Of a DNA stretch of 49,423 nucleotides, positions 35,501 to 43,932 are shown piece after piece (positions within the stretch are counted from its first letter, which is position 1; the number at the start of each line of letters is the position of its first letter). The notes under the pieces are model-generated. The model ran no database searches. It was not told the DNA's origin and was given only the letters and a program-made list of their open reading frames with translations. Source of the DNA: an uncultured Lachnospiraceae bacterium (GTDB lineage Bacteria > Bacillota > Clostridia > Lachnospirales > Lachnospiraceae); assembly GCA_947172705.1 (NCBI GenBank), contig CAMWCA010000022.1:1-49423 (forward strand), in the 5' to 3' direction. Both the position numbers and the translations under genes were made by a program.

Positions 35501-37744
35501 CTATAACCATGACGGTCTGCCGCACAGGACAATCTTCCCCACAGAATAAACCGGGCGGAACACCACACAGCCCTTTGAGGAAGATGCATCCACCAGATAT
35601 CCGTTCCCGGCATAGACCGCCACATGGGAAATGTTCTGATACCTTCCATTCCTTGTAAAGCTGTAGAAAATCAAATCTCCCGGCTGGATATCCTCATAAG
35701 CGACTTCGCATCCTTTATCGGACAGGAGCTTTCCCTGTGAGGCGGCGGTATTAGAGCCATGATAAGATAAATTTATCCCTGCTTCTTTATAAGAGTAATA
35801 GGTGAGGGAGCTGCAATCATAATAATCGCCGCTGTCACGCTCTGCCTGACTGTATGGCTTCCCAAGCCTTGCAAGGGCATTCTTAACTGCCTGTGAACCG
35901 GTGTCTCCGCCAAGATTAAGCCTCCCCGCTTCCTCCGGCGTCAGGCTCCCTGCACCGGGGCTTCCATAGCCGCCCCTGAGACCTTCTATGTTTTCCAGCA
36001 CTTCCGGCGACATTAAAAACCGTAAGATTTCTATTTCTTCTTCTGTAAATATGCCTGTCCTTACGATATCCTCACTGGTAAGGAGTGTAATGCGGACTTC
36101 TTTTATCTTTACCTCCACTTCCTCTGTCTTTATGGTGACATTCCCCCAGAAATCCTCTTCCTCATAGGACTGTTCCCTGATCTCTGTACGGTAATCGACT
36201 GTCAGGGATGTCATTTCATCAAAGGTATCTTTCAAAAGCCTCCTGTTCTTTTCCGTCATCACCGTTGCGGTATCGCCAAAGCCATGCCTTACCATATAGA
36301 CCATGAGAATATCCGCCATGTTGTCCGGCTTGCTGTCTCCCTCATAGTCCTCATAAATCAATTCCGTCTCATCCCCGCTGCCGGGATCGGCAAGCTCCTC
36401 CTGCACCTGCTCCCTGAATTCTTCCGTATATTCCAAAAGAACCTCCACCGCTCCCGGCTCTTCTGACAGTTTCGGGAGCAGGATGGAGAAGGGGGAATTA
36501 AACAGCAGGGTAATGGCAGCTGTCACGGCAAACACAGGGATCAGCGCCGGGAGCAGGGATGCCCCTATGGAAAGGAGTTTCCCCGCCGCAATCGCTTTTA
36601 CTCTGCCTGTCAGTAAATCCTTTGCCACCTGTAACAGGCTGTCCTTCTGTTCTTCCTGTGAAAACTTATCCGCGGCATAGGAGAGCAGCCTGAAAGCGGC
36701 TGCCCTGTTTTTCCTGCTTCTGCCATTCGATTTATGGCTGTTATCCTTTTTCGTATTTTTATCGCCATTTTTGCCCCTTTTACCGTCTCTCCCACTACTC
36801 TTTCCGCTTCTCCCATCTGCCCCGTCCGCTCCTTTCCTTCCGGTGATTTTCCCGCCTCGCTGGCGGATGGAATCAGAAGCATTCCTTGTGCGGAGATGGC
36901 TGGCACTGCCGGGAGAAGAACCTGCCTTTGGCGAAATGCTTTCTCCCGCTGTATTCTGCATTACAGGAAGCTGCCCTCCTTCCAGATATGCTTCCTGCAT
37001 TCTTTCTGCTCCTGCATCTTTTCCTGTCTCTTTTCTGCCCGTATCTGATCTCTCCTGTGCTTCACTGCCCTTTGGGTACTGCTTCCGGGATTTTAAATAC
37101 TTCCCTCTCTTGTAGCCGGATATCCGGTTTTCCCTTTTTTCCGGGAAAGGCTGTGCATACACGCTGGCAGGAAGCGTATTTTTTCTATCTCTGGCAGAAG
37201 ATTTTTCCGGCATCCTTTTCAAATGGTCTTTCACACTGAAAATACCTTTCCTGCTGAAACCGGGTGTTGTATCTGCTTTCCTGTGCAGGACGGTTTCTTT
37301 CGTCTTTATGATAGTTTCATGATAAGCGGAAGGTCTCTGCGTCTGCTGCCGGTATGGGCTTTCCCCTGCTGATGGCAGCTTCCTGTCAAAAACCGGCTCC
37401 TGCTGATAAACATGCGGCTGTTTTTTTACATGGAGAATCCCTGATTCCGCAAGGCTTCTGCTTCCACTGGCGCTGTTTTTCCCCTGCTCCTTCCGGTAAA
37501 AATTCCCTGTACCGCCTGCATAAACCTCTCCCCTGCCACTATCAGAATCGTATGCCTTTTGTATCTGCGTCGCCTGTCTCCCTGCTCCCCCGCCGGGAAG
37601 TTCTTTCTGCCGAAGCATATCCTGCTTTTCCTTTGGTGAAAAACCTGCGGTATTTTCTGTAGATTTCTTCTTCCCGGCATAGTGGATCTGGCGTTCCTCT
37701 TTCTTTCTGACAGTGAAATTCTTATCTGTCCTTTTTATCCTCAT
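35501..37744 (-). CDS. NlpC/P60 cell-wall hydrolase of the transfer system
   Basis: 747 residues from the ATG at 37744, which overlaps the preceding stop (ATGA). A long, basic, Lys/Ser/Gly-rich N-terminal half (about 1-370) is followed by a membrane helix (LLSIGASLLPALIPVFAVTAAITLLF), a middle domain (about 420-590), and a C-terminal NlpC/P60 domain with catalytic Cys (YDCSSLT, about 644) and His (HVAVYAG, about 707). As in CwlT of Tn916-type ICEs, it probably opens peptidoglycan for the transfer channel. No separate lysozyme domain is evident. Confidence 0.85.
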   Translation of the reverse strand: MRIKRTDKNFTVRKKEERQIHYAGKKKSTENTAGFSPKEKQDMLRQKELPGGGAGRQATQIQKAYDSDSGRGEVYAGGTGNFYRKEQGKNSASGSRSLAESGILHVKKQPHVYQQEPVFDRKLPSAGESPYRQQTQRPSAYHETIIKTKETVLHRKADTTPGFSRKGIFSVKDHLKRMPEKSSARDRKNTLPASVYAQPFPEKRENRISGYKRGKYLKSRKQYPKGSEAQERSDTGRKETGKDAGAERMQEAYLEGGQLPVMQNTAGESISPKAGSSPGSASHLRTRNASDSIRQRGGKITGRKGADGADGRSGKSSGRDGKRGKNGDKNTKKDNSHKSNGRSRKNRAAAFRLLSYAADKFSQEEQKDSLLQVAKDLLTGRVKAIAAGKLLSIGASLLPALIPVFAVTAAITLLFNSPFSILLPKLSEEPGAVEVLLEYTEEFREQVQEELADPGSGDETELIYEDYEGDSKPDNMADILMVYMVRHGFGDTATVMTEKNRRLLKDTFDEMTSLTVDYRTEIREQSYEEEDFWGNVTIKTEEVEVKIKEVRITLLTSEDIVRTGIFTEEEIEILRFLMSPEVLENIEGLRGGYGSPGAGSLTPEEAGRLNLGGDTGSQAVKNALARLGKPYSQAERDSGDYYDCSSLTYYSYKEAGINLSYHGSNTAASQGKLLSDKGCEVAYEDIQPGDLIFYSFTRNGRYQNISHVAVYAGNGYLVDASSSKGCVVFRPVYSVGKIVLCGRPSWL

Positions 37745-38376
37745 AGGCTCCCCTGCCCATTCTCCCCATACCACTTCGCCATGAATGCGCTGCGGTCAGG
37801 GAATGGCGGAAGGGGCGTTCCTGCCGGGCAGGCATTTAAGATATCCCTGCCGGTCCGCACATAAGAGAGGACTTCCCTGTAATACGCTGTGTTGGCAAGG
37901 GTATACCCATCCTGTGTTTTCCGGCTGACTTCTTCCTCACCCCCTGATCCCTGCCGCTTCTGACCTGCAAAGGATAACTCCCCTCTGGCAAGGGCATCCA
38001 GACCGCATAACGCCGAATGGAATTTCAGGTAATCGCAAAGCCACGGATACCCGGCTCTCCGGTCGCCGCTTTTTACCGCATCTTCAAGGAGCGAAAGGAA
38101 CGGGGCGGACTTTTTTACCACAGGCAGGATTCCAAAAGATACCTTAGCTTCCCCTTCCCTGAAAAAATCCACACGGTATAATACTTCTTTTCCTGCAAGC
38201 TGCTTCTCCTCCGGCTGGATATCCGCCAATGGCAAAGGCAGCGCCTTTAAAAGCACTGCCCTGTCCTCTTCCTTATATACAAATGTAACGAGGGGGATTC
38301 CTTTTTTCCGCTCCTGTCCGGTGGTACGCACATCCACTAAAAATTCCATAAGGGCTTTCTCAATGTCTTTCTTCAT
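37741..38376 (-). CDS. Unknown conserved-position ICE protein
   Basis: 211 residues from the ATG at 38376, preceded by GGAAAGGAGG; it overlaps the end of virB4 by 17 bp and the NlpC/P60 start by 4 bp. Soluble, with VRTTGQERKKGIPLVTFVYKEED near the start. No family recognised. The tight coupling to VirB4 suggests a role in the transfer machine. Confidence 0.75.
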   Translation of the reverse strand: MKKDIEKALMEFLVDVRTTGQERKKGIPLVTFVYKEEDRAVLLKALPLPLADIQPEEKQLAGKEVLYRVDFFREGEAKVSFGILPVVKKSAPFLSLLEDAVKSGDRRAGYPWLCDYLKFHSALCGLDALARGELSFAGQKRQGSGGEEEVSRKTQDGYTLANTAYYREVLSYVRTGRDILNACPAGTPLPPFPDRSAFMAKWYGENGQGSL

Positions 38377-40765
38377 GGGCAGCCTCCTTTCCCTCAAAAG
38401 GGTTGGTGGAGAACAGCTTATAGATGGGGCTGTCCTTATCCACCGTGATATCCATAGGCACTACCATGTTCCCATGCTTCAAGATGCCCGTTCCGCTCTG
38501 CGCGCCACGGACAAACTTTAGCTGTTCCGGGCTGATGCCTATCACCTCCGATAACTTTTCCAAATCCGTGGGAGCCTGCCGGAGGAGTGCCACAAACTCC
38601 GAGTTGGCAAGCATGGTGGTGGCAGTATAGTTCTGTAACATGTCAAGCACGTTCTGGGTGATACCGCTGCACAGCCCGCCTAATTTCCGCACCTTCTTCC
38701 ATAAGGAAAACAGGTATTTTGCGGAATACTCTTTATCTAAAAGCACATGGAATTCATCAATAAACAGCCATGTAGCCCTGCCCCGCTTTGCGTTCTCCAT
38801 GATCCGGCTGCCGATATTCTCCATCATGACCAGCATGGAGATGGCGGATAATTCCTTCCCCATATCCCGGATGCCATAGACCAGAAAGCGGCTGTCAATA
38901 TCTACATTGGTTTCATGTGCAAAGATATTTAAAGAGCCGCCGATAAACAGTTCCAGCGAAAGGGCAAGCTCCTTCGCCTCCATCTCCGGCTGTGCCACAA
39001 GGATGCCATAATAATCATGCAGGGTTTTCTGCTTCCACAGGGTATGCGTCCTTTCCCCTTCCTGCCTGCCCCTGTTCCTCATGCATTCCTCTTTGACCTC
39101 CTGATACAGAAGGCGCACACAGCGGTCTATGATGGATTTCTGCCGGGAATTAAGCGCCTCGCCCATGCACTGCTCACAGATGCCCAGCATAAACTCCCCC
39201 TTCTCCGCAATGATTCCCTGAATGTCAGACACGTCTTCCGGCAGCGCCATAGGATTGATATGGTTTCCGGTATAAGTGGAAAGCACCACCACCTGACCGC
39301 CGAACCGCTCCGCTATGCCGAAGTATTCATGCTGGGGATCGATCACAATGATGTCATCATCCGTATTTAAAAACACATTTCCCATCTCCATCTTTGCAAA
39401 GAAGGACTTCCCGGAACCGGGCACGCCGAAGATAAACCCGTTGCCATTTACCAGCCTTTTCCGGTTGCCAAATAAGATGTTCCGGCTGACCTGATTGACA
39501 CCATAGTAAGTGCCGCCCTTCCCCGGAAGGTAAAGCTCCTGCACGTTAAAGGGCATGAGCACCGCAAGGGATTGTGTCATTAAGGTACGCATGGTCTCCA
39601 CCTGACGCACCCCGATGGGCAGGGCTGTATTTAACGCCTCCCGCTGCTTTAAATAATGTGCTTCTATCTGGCAGGAATTTCTTTTCCCGATTGTGACTAA
39701 GGTTTCCTCTATGGCTTCCAGTTCTTCCTTTGTATCTGCCTTGATGATAATAGTCACCGCCACATAAAAGAGCCGCTGGTCATTCTCCCTCACATCATCC
39801 ATGATCTCCTCGATCTGCTGTTTCTCCGTCCGTTTGTTGTAAGAAATGTCGGAAGAGAAATCGTTGTTCTTATTCCGCACCCTCTGCTGGCGGATGATGT
39901 CACTCTCGATACCCATATACTTTTTCTGCAGAGTGCTGGTGGTCACGCCCTTCGGGATAGGCGCCACGTCAATGCTGATAATGGTGTGCGCCGGAACAGT
40001 TGCAAGTTCTGTCAAAAATCTGTCCGATAAGGAACTTGGGTATTTCTTGATAAATAATGCCTTGGCAAACCGCTTTTCGTCCTGCATATAAGTTGGGTAA
40101 AACTTCAACATACTGTTGCAGATATCATCTTTATAATCTCTGCCAACCCTTACCGCCTCTTCAAAATCGAAGGAGAAATATTCCTCTTCCCCCATACGGT
40201 AAAAGTCATGTAAAACCCGGAGACGCTCCACACCGTTTAAGGCGGCAAGGCTGCTGCCTAATTCCCCAAAGCCTTTCTGCAGTACCGCTTCAAGGCTGGC
40301 AAAAGCCGCCTTTGCTTCCTCGTAATTCTTCCTGATGATGGAGACGGTAAGGTATCTCTCCTGCTCGATCCCCTGCTTTCCTTCTATGATCTTTTTCTCC
40401 ATGATCTGGTTGTAGCAGTCACGCTCCCTGTCATTCCCGTCGCCCTTTTTCTGGAATAAGACCTTCTCCCGGAGGGCTTTCATGTTCCGGTTCTTGTTGT
40501 TGATGTTCACTTTAAATTCCACATCCATTGCGTTTAAGAACTTGCAGTAGCTTTCAAATATCCCCACCTGCTCCCTCTCGCTGGTGGTGTTGTAGTTCAC
40601 ATCCGAAAACAGGTAGCTCTTGCTGTAACGGTTGCCCGCCACTTCAAAGATGCCATCCGGCGCAATCCGCAATAATTCTATACACTCCTGCACGCTTTTC
40701 GGCGTTTTGTATAAAGGCTCCCCTGCCTTTTTGTAGATAGAAAATTTGTCCTGAAATAACTTCAA
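38360..40765 (-). CDS. VirB4/TraE-type conjugation ATPase
   Basis: 801 residues from a TTG at 40765 that follows GGAAGGAG; an ATG further upstream (40867) has no ribosome site and an unrelated leader. Walker A is GVPGSGKS (about 447-454) and Walker B LFIDEFHVLL (about 667). A VirB4-type N-terminal domain precedes the ATPase. The protein powers assembly and export of the type IV secretion channel at the inner membrane. It is separated from prgI by an inserted antitoxin-fic pair. Confidence 0.92.
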   Translation of the reverse strand: MKLFQDKFSIYKKAGEPLYKTPKSVQECIELLRIAPDGIFEVAGNRYSKSYLFSDVNYNTTSEREQVGIFESYCKFLNAMDVEFKVNINNKNRNMKALREKVLFQKKGDGNDRERDCYNQIMEKKIIEGKQGIEQERYLTVSIIRKNYEEAKAAFASLEAVLQKGFGELGSSLAALNGVERLRVLHDFYRMGEEEYFSFDFEEAVRVGRDYKDDICNSMLKFYPTYMQDEKRFAKALFIKKYPSSLSDRFLTELATVPAHTIISIDVAPIPKGVTTSTLQKKYMGIESDIIRQQRVRNKNNDFSSDISYNKRTEKQQIEEIMDDVRENDQRLFYVAVTIIIKADTKEELEAIEETLVTIGKRNSCQIEAHYLKQREALNTALPIGVRQVETMRTLMTQSLAVLMPFNVQELYLPGKGGTYYGVNQVSRNILFGNRKRLVNGNGFIFGVPGSGKSFFAKMEMGNVFLNTDDDIIVIDPQHEYFGIAERFGGQVVVLSTYTGNHINPMALPEDVSDIQGIIAEKGEFMLGICEQCMGEALNSRQKSIIDRCVRLLYQEVKEECMRNRGRQEGERTHTLWKQKTLHDYYGILVAQPEMEAKELALSLELFIGGSLNIFAHETNVDIDSRFLVYGIRDMGKELSAISMLVMMENIGSRIMENAKRGRATWLFIDEFHVLLDKEYSAKYLFSLWKKVRKLGGLCSGITQNVLDMLQNYTATTMLANSEFVALLRQAPTDLEKLSEVIGISPEQLKFVRGAQSGTGILKHGNMVVPMDITVDKDSPIYKLFSTNPFEGKEAAHEERH

Positions 40766-40971
40766 TCTGTCTGCTCCTTCCTTTTGTGCCGGAAGGGGAT
40801 GGGTAACTGCTTTTATAAAACAGCTCCCCATATATGCAGAAAATCCCGGCAAGGGGGCTTTCCGCACTCCCTTCCGGGTTTGATGGTTGACTGTTCCTAT
40901 TTTAATTTCTTTGAAATATTTATGCCTTTGTACTTTTCTTTATCAATGGTGTGTCAGGGCTGGTTTTCTGC
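40766..40971. other. Spacer between Fic cassette and virB4
   Basis: No gene is seen. The repeat CCCGG...CCGGG near 40845-40880 may form a hairpin leader for virB4. Confidence 0.35.
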
Positions 40972-41008
40972 ATGAAAAAACACACCTAAAAGCTTGATTT
41001 TAAGTGTG
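40972..41008 (-). terminator. Terminator after the Fic gene
   Basis: Minus strand: CACACTTAAAA, loop, TTTTAGGTGTG (one mismatch), then TTTTTT. It would stop antitoxin-fic transcription before virB4. Confidence 0.7.
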
Positions 41009-41028
41009 CTCCCAATTCCTGTATTTCA

Positions 41029-41826
41029 TTATCTTTCCCGCTCCGGCGCTTCCCTTTCTTTTTGTCTCAGCAACTGCCTGATCTCTTCCGCATCATGGAT
41101 TCTTCTTTCTTTCCTGTCCCAGAAGATGACCTTACGAACCTGCTGCTCCCCTGCCGGATACCCGGCGGCAGTTATCCTTTGCACCGCATCCTCTTCCATT
41201 GCCTTTCCCCACTCCAGTGCATCCCCTACAATCCTGTAAAGGTATTCGGGCTTGCGCCTGTCGCCAAGGTCTGAAAAAACAGCACTCGCCGCTACCAGCG
41301 CATCCCTCATATACTTTGCATTATCCTTAAAAAGCCTGCTGTCAATGTAAATGCCCTGTGCCTCTATGAACATGGCACAAAAGGTAACGATTGTCCTCGT
41401 GTTCCCTTCCCGGAAGGGATGCGCTTTCCAGAGCTTCGCCATACAGTCTGAAAAGTTCCTGACCGTTTCATCAAAGGATGCCTTTTTCCATCCATAAAGA
41501 TTCATATCCTTAAGGACTGTTTCTGCATCCCTCTCTATGTCAAAAACATCTGAATACTCTATGGAGATACCGTTAAGGGCGTTCTCCGCCTTTTCAATGT
41601 TTATGATGCGCGGCTTTCCTGCCCATTCAAATATATCCTGAAAAATCCTGTAATGCATCCGGCACAGGCATCCAAAGTCAAATATCCTGACAGAATCATC
41701 CCTTGCAAGTTCCGCAAGCCTTAAGGAAACATAGTCTGCCTCCGCCGCTTTCAGCCCTGCATCGTCCATAATGTCCAGCCGGTTTTTCAGGATTTCCGTA
41801 TCCGGGTAAAAATATGGATCACGCAT
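41029..41826 (-). CDS. Fic-domain toxin in the transfer operon
   Basis: 265 residues. The Fic motif HPFREGNTRT includes the catalytic His and has Thr in place of the second Gly of GNGR, a known natural variation. N-terminal YPDTEILKNRLDI resembles VbhT-type Fic proteins. The last ~60 residues are charged and may be a linker or extension. AGGAGG precedes the ATG, 11 bp after the short antitoxin gene. It lies between prgI and virB4. Confidence 0.88.
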   Translation of the reverse strand: MRDPYFYPDTEILKNRLDIMDDAGLKAAEADYVSLRLAELARDDSVRIFDFGCLCRMHYRIFQDIFEWAGKPRIINIEKAENALNGISIEYSDVFDIERDAETVLKDMNLYGWKKASFDETVRNFSDCMAKLWKAHPFREGNTRTIVTFCAMFIEAQGIYIDSRLFKDNAKYMRDALVAASAVFSDLGDRRKPEYLYRIVGDALEWGKAMEEDAVQRITAAGYPAGEQQVRKVIFWDRKERRIHDAEEIRQLLRQKEREAPERER

Positions 41827-41837
41827 AAGCCATCCTC

Positions 41838-42008
41838 CTACCGTTTCATCTTGTATCTCTGATCCAAAGCCTCCCTCACCTGTTCCATTGTAATCTCGCC
41901 GCGCTTTTCCCTCTCTATCAGCTCCTTCATTTCCGGCGTAGGCTCAAGACCGTCAACCTTTATCATGCCCACTGCATAATCCCATGCCTCATCTTCCCTT
42001 ACAAGCAT
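41838..42008 (-). CDS. VbhA-family antitoxin
   Basis: 56 residues, too short for usual gene calling. DEAWDYAVGMIKVDGLEPT followed by MKELIEREKRGEITMEQVREAL matches the VbhA antitoxin pattern that precedes class I Fic toxins. The inhibitory motif is degenerate (IKVDG, with Asp in place of Glu and no Ser/Thr at the first position). AAAGGAGAG precedes the ATG. It would neutralise the Fic protein encoded next. Confidence 0.8.
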   Translation of the reverse strand: MLVREDEAWDYAVGMIKVDGLEPTPEMKELIEREKRGEITMEQVREALDQRYKMKR

Positions 42009-42073
42009 TTGAACTCTCTCCTTTCCTTACGTTGGTTATAGTATAGCACAAATGGGGAAAAATAGCCATAAAA

Positions 42074-42544
42074 TCAGTAAATCTGTTCCTTTTTACCCCT
42101 GCCTTTTCTGTTCGTTTTCCGTATGCATTTCTTTATTATTTCATTTATCCTGCATCTGTTTTTCTGCTTCCGCTCCTCTTTCGCTTTCCTCACTGCCGCC
42201 CTCTTTAGTGCCTCTTCCCCTGCACAAATTTCCGCCCGCATTTCCCTGTAGCCGCCGGATTGAAACACCAACGCCTTATTTCCGAAAATACTCTTCATAT
42301 ACCGAGTGAACACCTCCCTGAACCCCATGCCATTATAGGAATAAAAACCGCACAGGGCAATGGGTGCAACAATGGGAACTGCCACATAGCAGCTAAAGGT
42401 CAGCCCAATCTTCCCATACAGTAAAAATACAATCAGGCATCCGCTTATGAGGGCAAGGATGGAATACACAAGCTGCTTTGCACTAAGCCCCATTGCCACG
42501 CTCTCCTGATATTTTTCTATGTCCTTGTTTATCTCAATAATCAA
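42074..42544 (-). CDS. PrgI-family protein (VirB3-like)
   Basis: 156 residues if translation starts at the TTG at 42544, which has AAGGAG at good spacing and begins IIEINKDIEKYQES, the usual PrgI start. An ATG at 42625 would add 27 residues and lacks a clear ribosome site. Two membrane helices (about 23-70) are followed by FREVFTRYMKSIF and a basic tail. PrgI-family proteins are small inner-membrane parts of Gram-positive type IV secretion systems, usually encoded beside virB4. Confidence 0.85.
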   Translation of the reverse strand: MIIEINKDIEKYQESVAMGLSAKQLVYSILALISGCLIVFLLYGKIGLTFSCYVAVPIVAPIALCGFYSYNGMGFREVFTRYMKSIFGNKALVFQSGGYREMRAEICAGEEALKRAAVRKAKEERKQKNRCRINEIIKKCIRKTNRKGRGKKEQIY

Positions 42545-42629
42545 TCTTCTCTCCTTCCTGCCGGGGATGCGGCTTAAGTTCACATCACTACCACTCCCCG
42601 GTCTTTTCTCATTTTTGGCTTCCATGTTG

Positions 42630-43472
42630 TTACAATCCCAGCGCCCTGCCTGTCAGTGACTGCGCCCCCTTACATGCCCCTACCGTTAAGGCTATGGTAA
42701 AAGTGATTTCACAAAGATAAATCAGCACCTGCGCCCAATCCGCATAACCTCCCGTGAAGGACGGGAGCCCTGCGCTGATAAATGCGTTGCAGATAAGGAT
42801 TGCCAGCGCCATAGTGACTGCTTCCATCACAACAGACAGAAAATACTTAAAATACCTGACACAGGTAACGCTCACCGTCCGGTTTCCTGCAAGGGTGGAA
42901 AAAGCGACTGCCGCCAATGGCACAATCACCACGATTTTCAGGAACCGGAAGTACACCGTGTAGATGATAAAAAAACCGCATATCAGGATGATAAGGGATA
43001 GGATCACCGACAGGATCAGGAACACAAGGCTGGTTGCAAAGCCCAGATTCTCTATAACCTCCGCTTCCCCTGCCCCGATCTGCGCCTGTGCCATATCCGT
43101 ATTCCCAAGGTGGCTCACCATAGCCCCGATACTGCTAAAAAACGCTTTCAGAATCGTCAGGTTGTTCGCCACAAGCCACTGCGCTATCCCAAGGCGTATC
43201 AGCATACGGAGCATTGCTTCCAGACGGAACTCACTTTTGATATCCACGCTCTCCGCACAGAACCCGACCACAAAAAACAGCACCACGAGCCCGCTCCCCA
43301 CGCCTACGAACAAAGGCTGCAGGCTTTCCACTACCGCCCAAGGACCGCCGCCCTTAAAGGAAACCGGTGACTGCCCAAGCAGGGAGAACACAAGGTTTAT
43401 CTGGTTATTCCAGAACCCAAGCACGGTTTCCAGCAGGGCAAGGATGTTATCGCCAAGCTTAAAAACTTCCAT
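42630..43472 (-). CDS. TrbL/VirB6-like membrane channel protein
   Basis: 280 residues with about six membrane helices and no soluble domain. AAAGGGGG precedes the ATG. The position between Maff2 and PrgI and the hydrophobic profile fit the VirB6/TrbL-like channel protein of Clostridial ICEs. Confidence 0.8.
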   Translation of the reverse strand: MEVFKLGDNILALLETVLGFWNNQINLVFSLLGQSPVSFKGGGPWAVVESLQPLFVGVGSGLVVLFFVVGFCAESVDIKSEFRLEAMLRMLIRLGIAQWLVANNLTILKAFFSSIGAMVSHLGNTDMAQAQIGAGEAEVIENLGFATSLVFLILSVILSLIILICGFFIIYTVYFRFLKIVVIVPLAAVAFSTLAGNRTVSVTCVRYFKYFLSVVMEAVTMALAILICNAFISAGLPSFTGGYADWAQVLIYLCEITFTIALTVGACKGAQSLTGRALGL

Positions 43473-43486
43473 AATCTTTTCCCCCT

Positions 43487-43831
43487 TTAGAATCCGAGGA
43501 AGGTCATCACTGCGGAAATGCCTGCCATGATAAGCCCTGCCACGATCCCCTTAAGGGCGGAATTCATGGAAGAGGAATCCTGCTGCTGGTACGCCTGTGC
43601 AAACTCCATCATGTTCTTTGCAAGGATGATCACGCCCACTGCGCCGATAATGGCAAGCACCAGCGTCTTTAAGTTGTTGATAGGGTTAAGGACTTCCGAT
43701 ACCCCGGAGGCATGGACGGGCAGGGCATACATGGATGCGCCGGCAGCGATCCCTGCCACAGCGGGCACAATCTTCCTTTTTAACCTGCTTTTCCTGCTGA
43801 ATGTAGTCACTGTCATAGTTTTTCTTTTCAT
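43487..43831 (-). CDS. Maff2-family protein (VirB2-like)
   Basis: 114 residues from the ATG at 43831, which has AAAGG upstream; an earlier ATG at 43855 lacks a site. A positively charged signal-like start with PVHASG, then two hydrophobic helices around a small polar loop (AKNMMEFAQAYQQQDSSSM). This is the Maff2 pattern, thought to be a pilin-like or channel subunit. Confidence 0.85.
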   Translation of the reverse strand: MKRKTMTVTTFSRKSRLKRKIVPAVAGIAAGASMYALPVHASGVSEVLNPINNLKTLVLAIIGAVGVIILAKNMMEFAQAYQQQDSSSMNSALKGIVAGLIMAGISAVMTFLGF

Positions 43832-43932
43832 AATGGTTGAATCCTTTCTTTTCATAATAATAAAATCTGTTTGATGGCTGCTATGTTTCCATGTTCATCA
43901 TGGGCTGGCTGAGTTTGATATACAGCCTGCAT

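Noticed and set aside
35501..37774. Shadow ORFs antisense to the NlpC/P60 and other transfer genes
   Set aside because: They lie wholly inside well-supported genes and show no motifs or ribosome sites.
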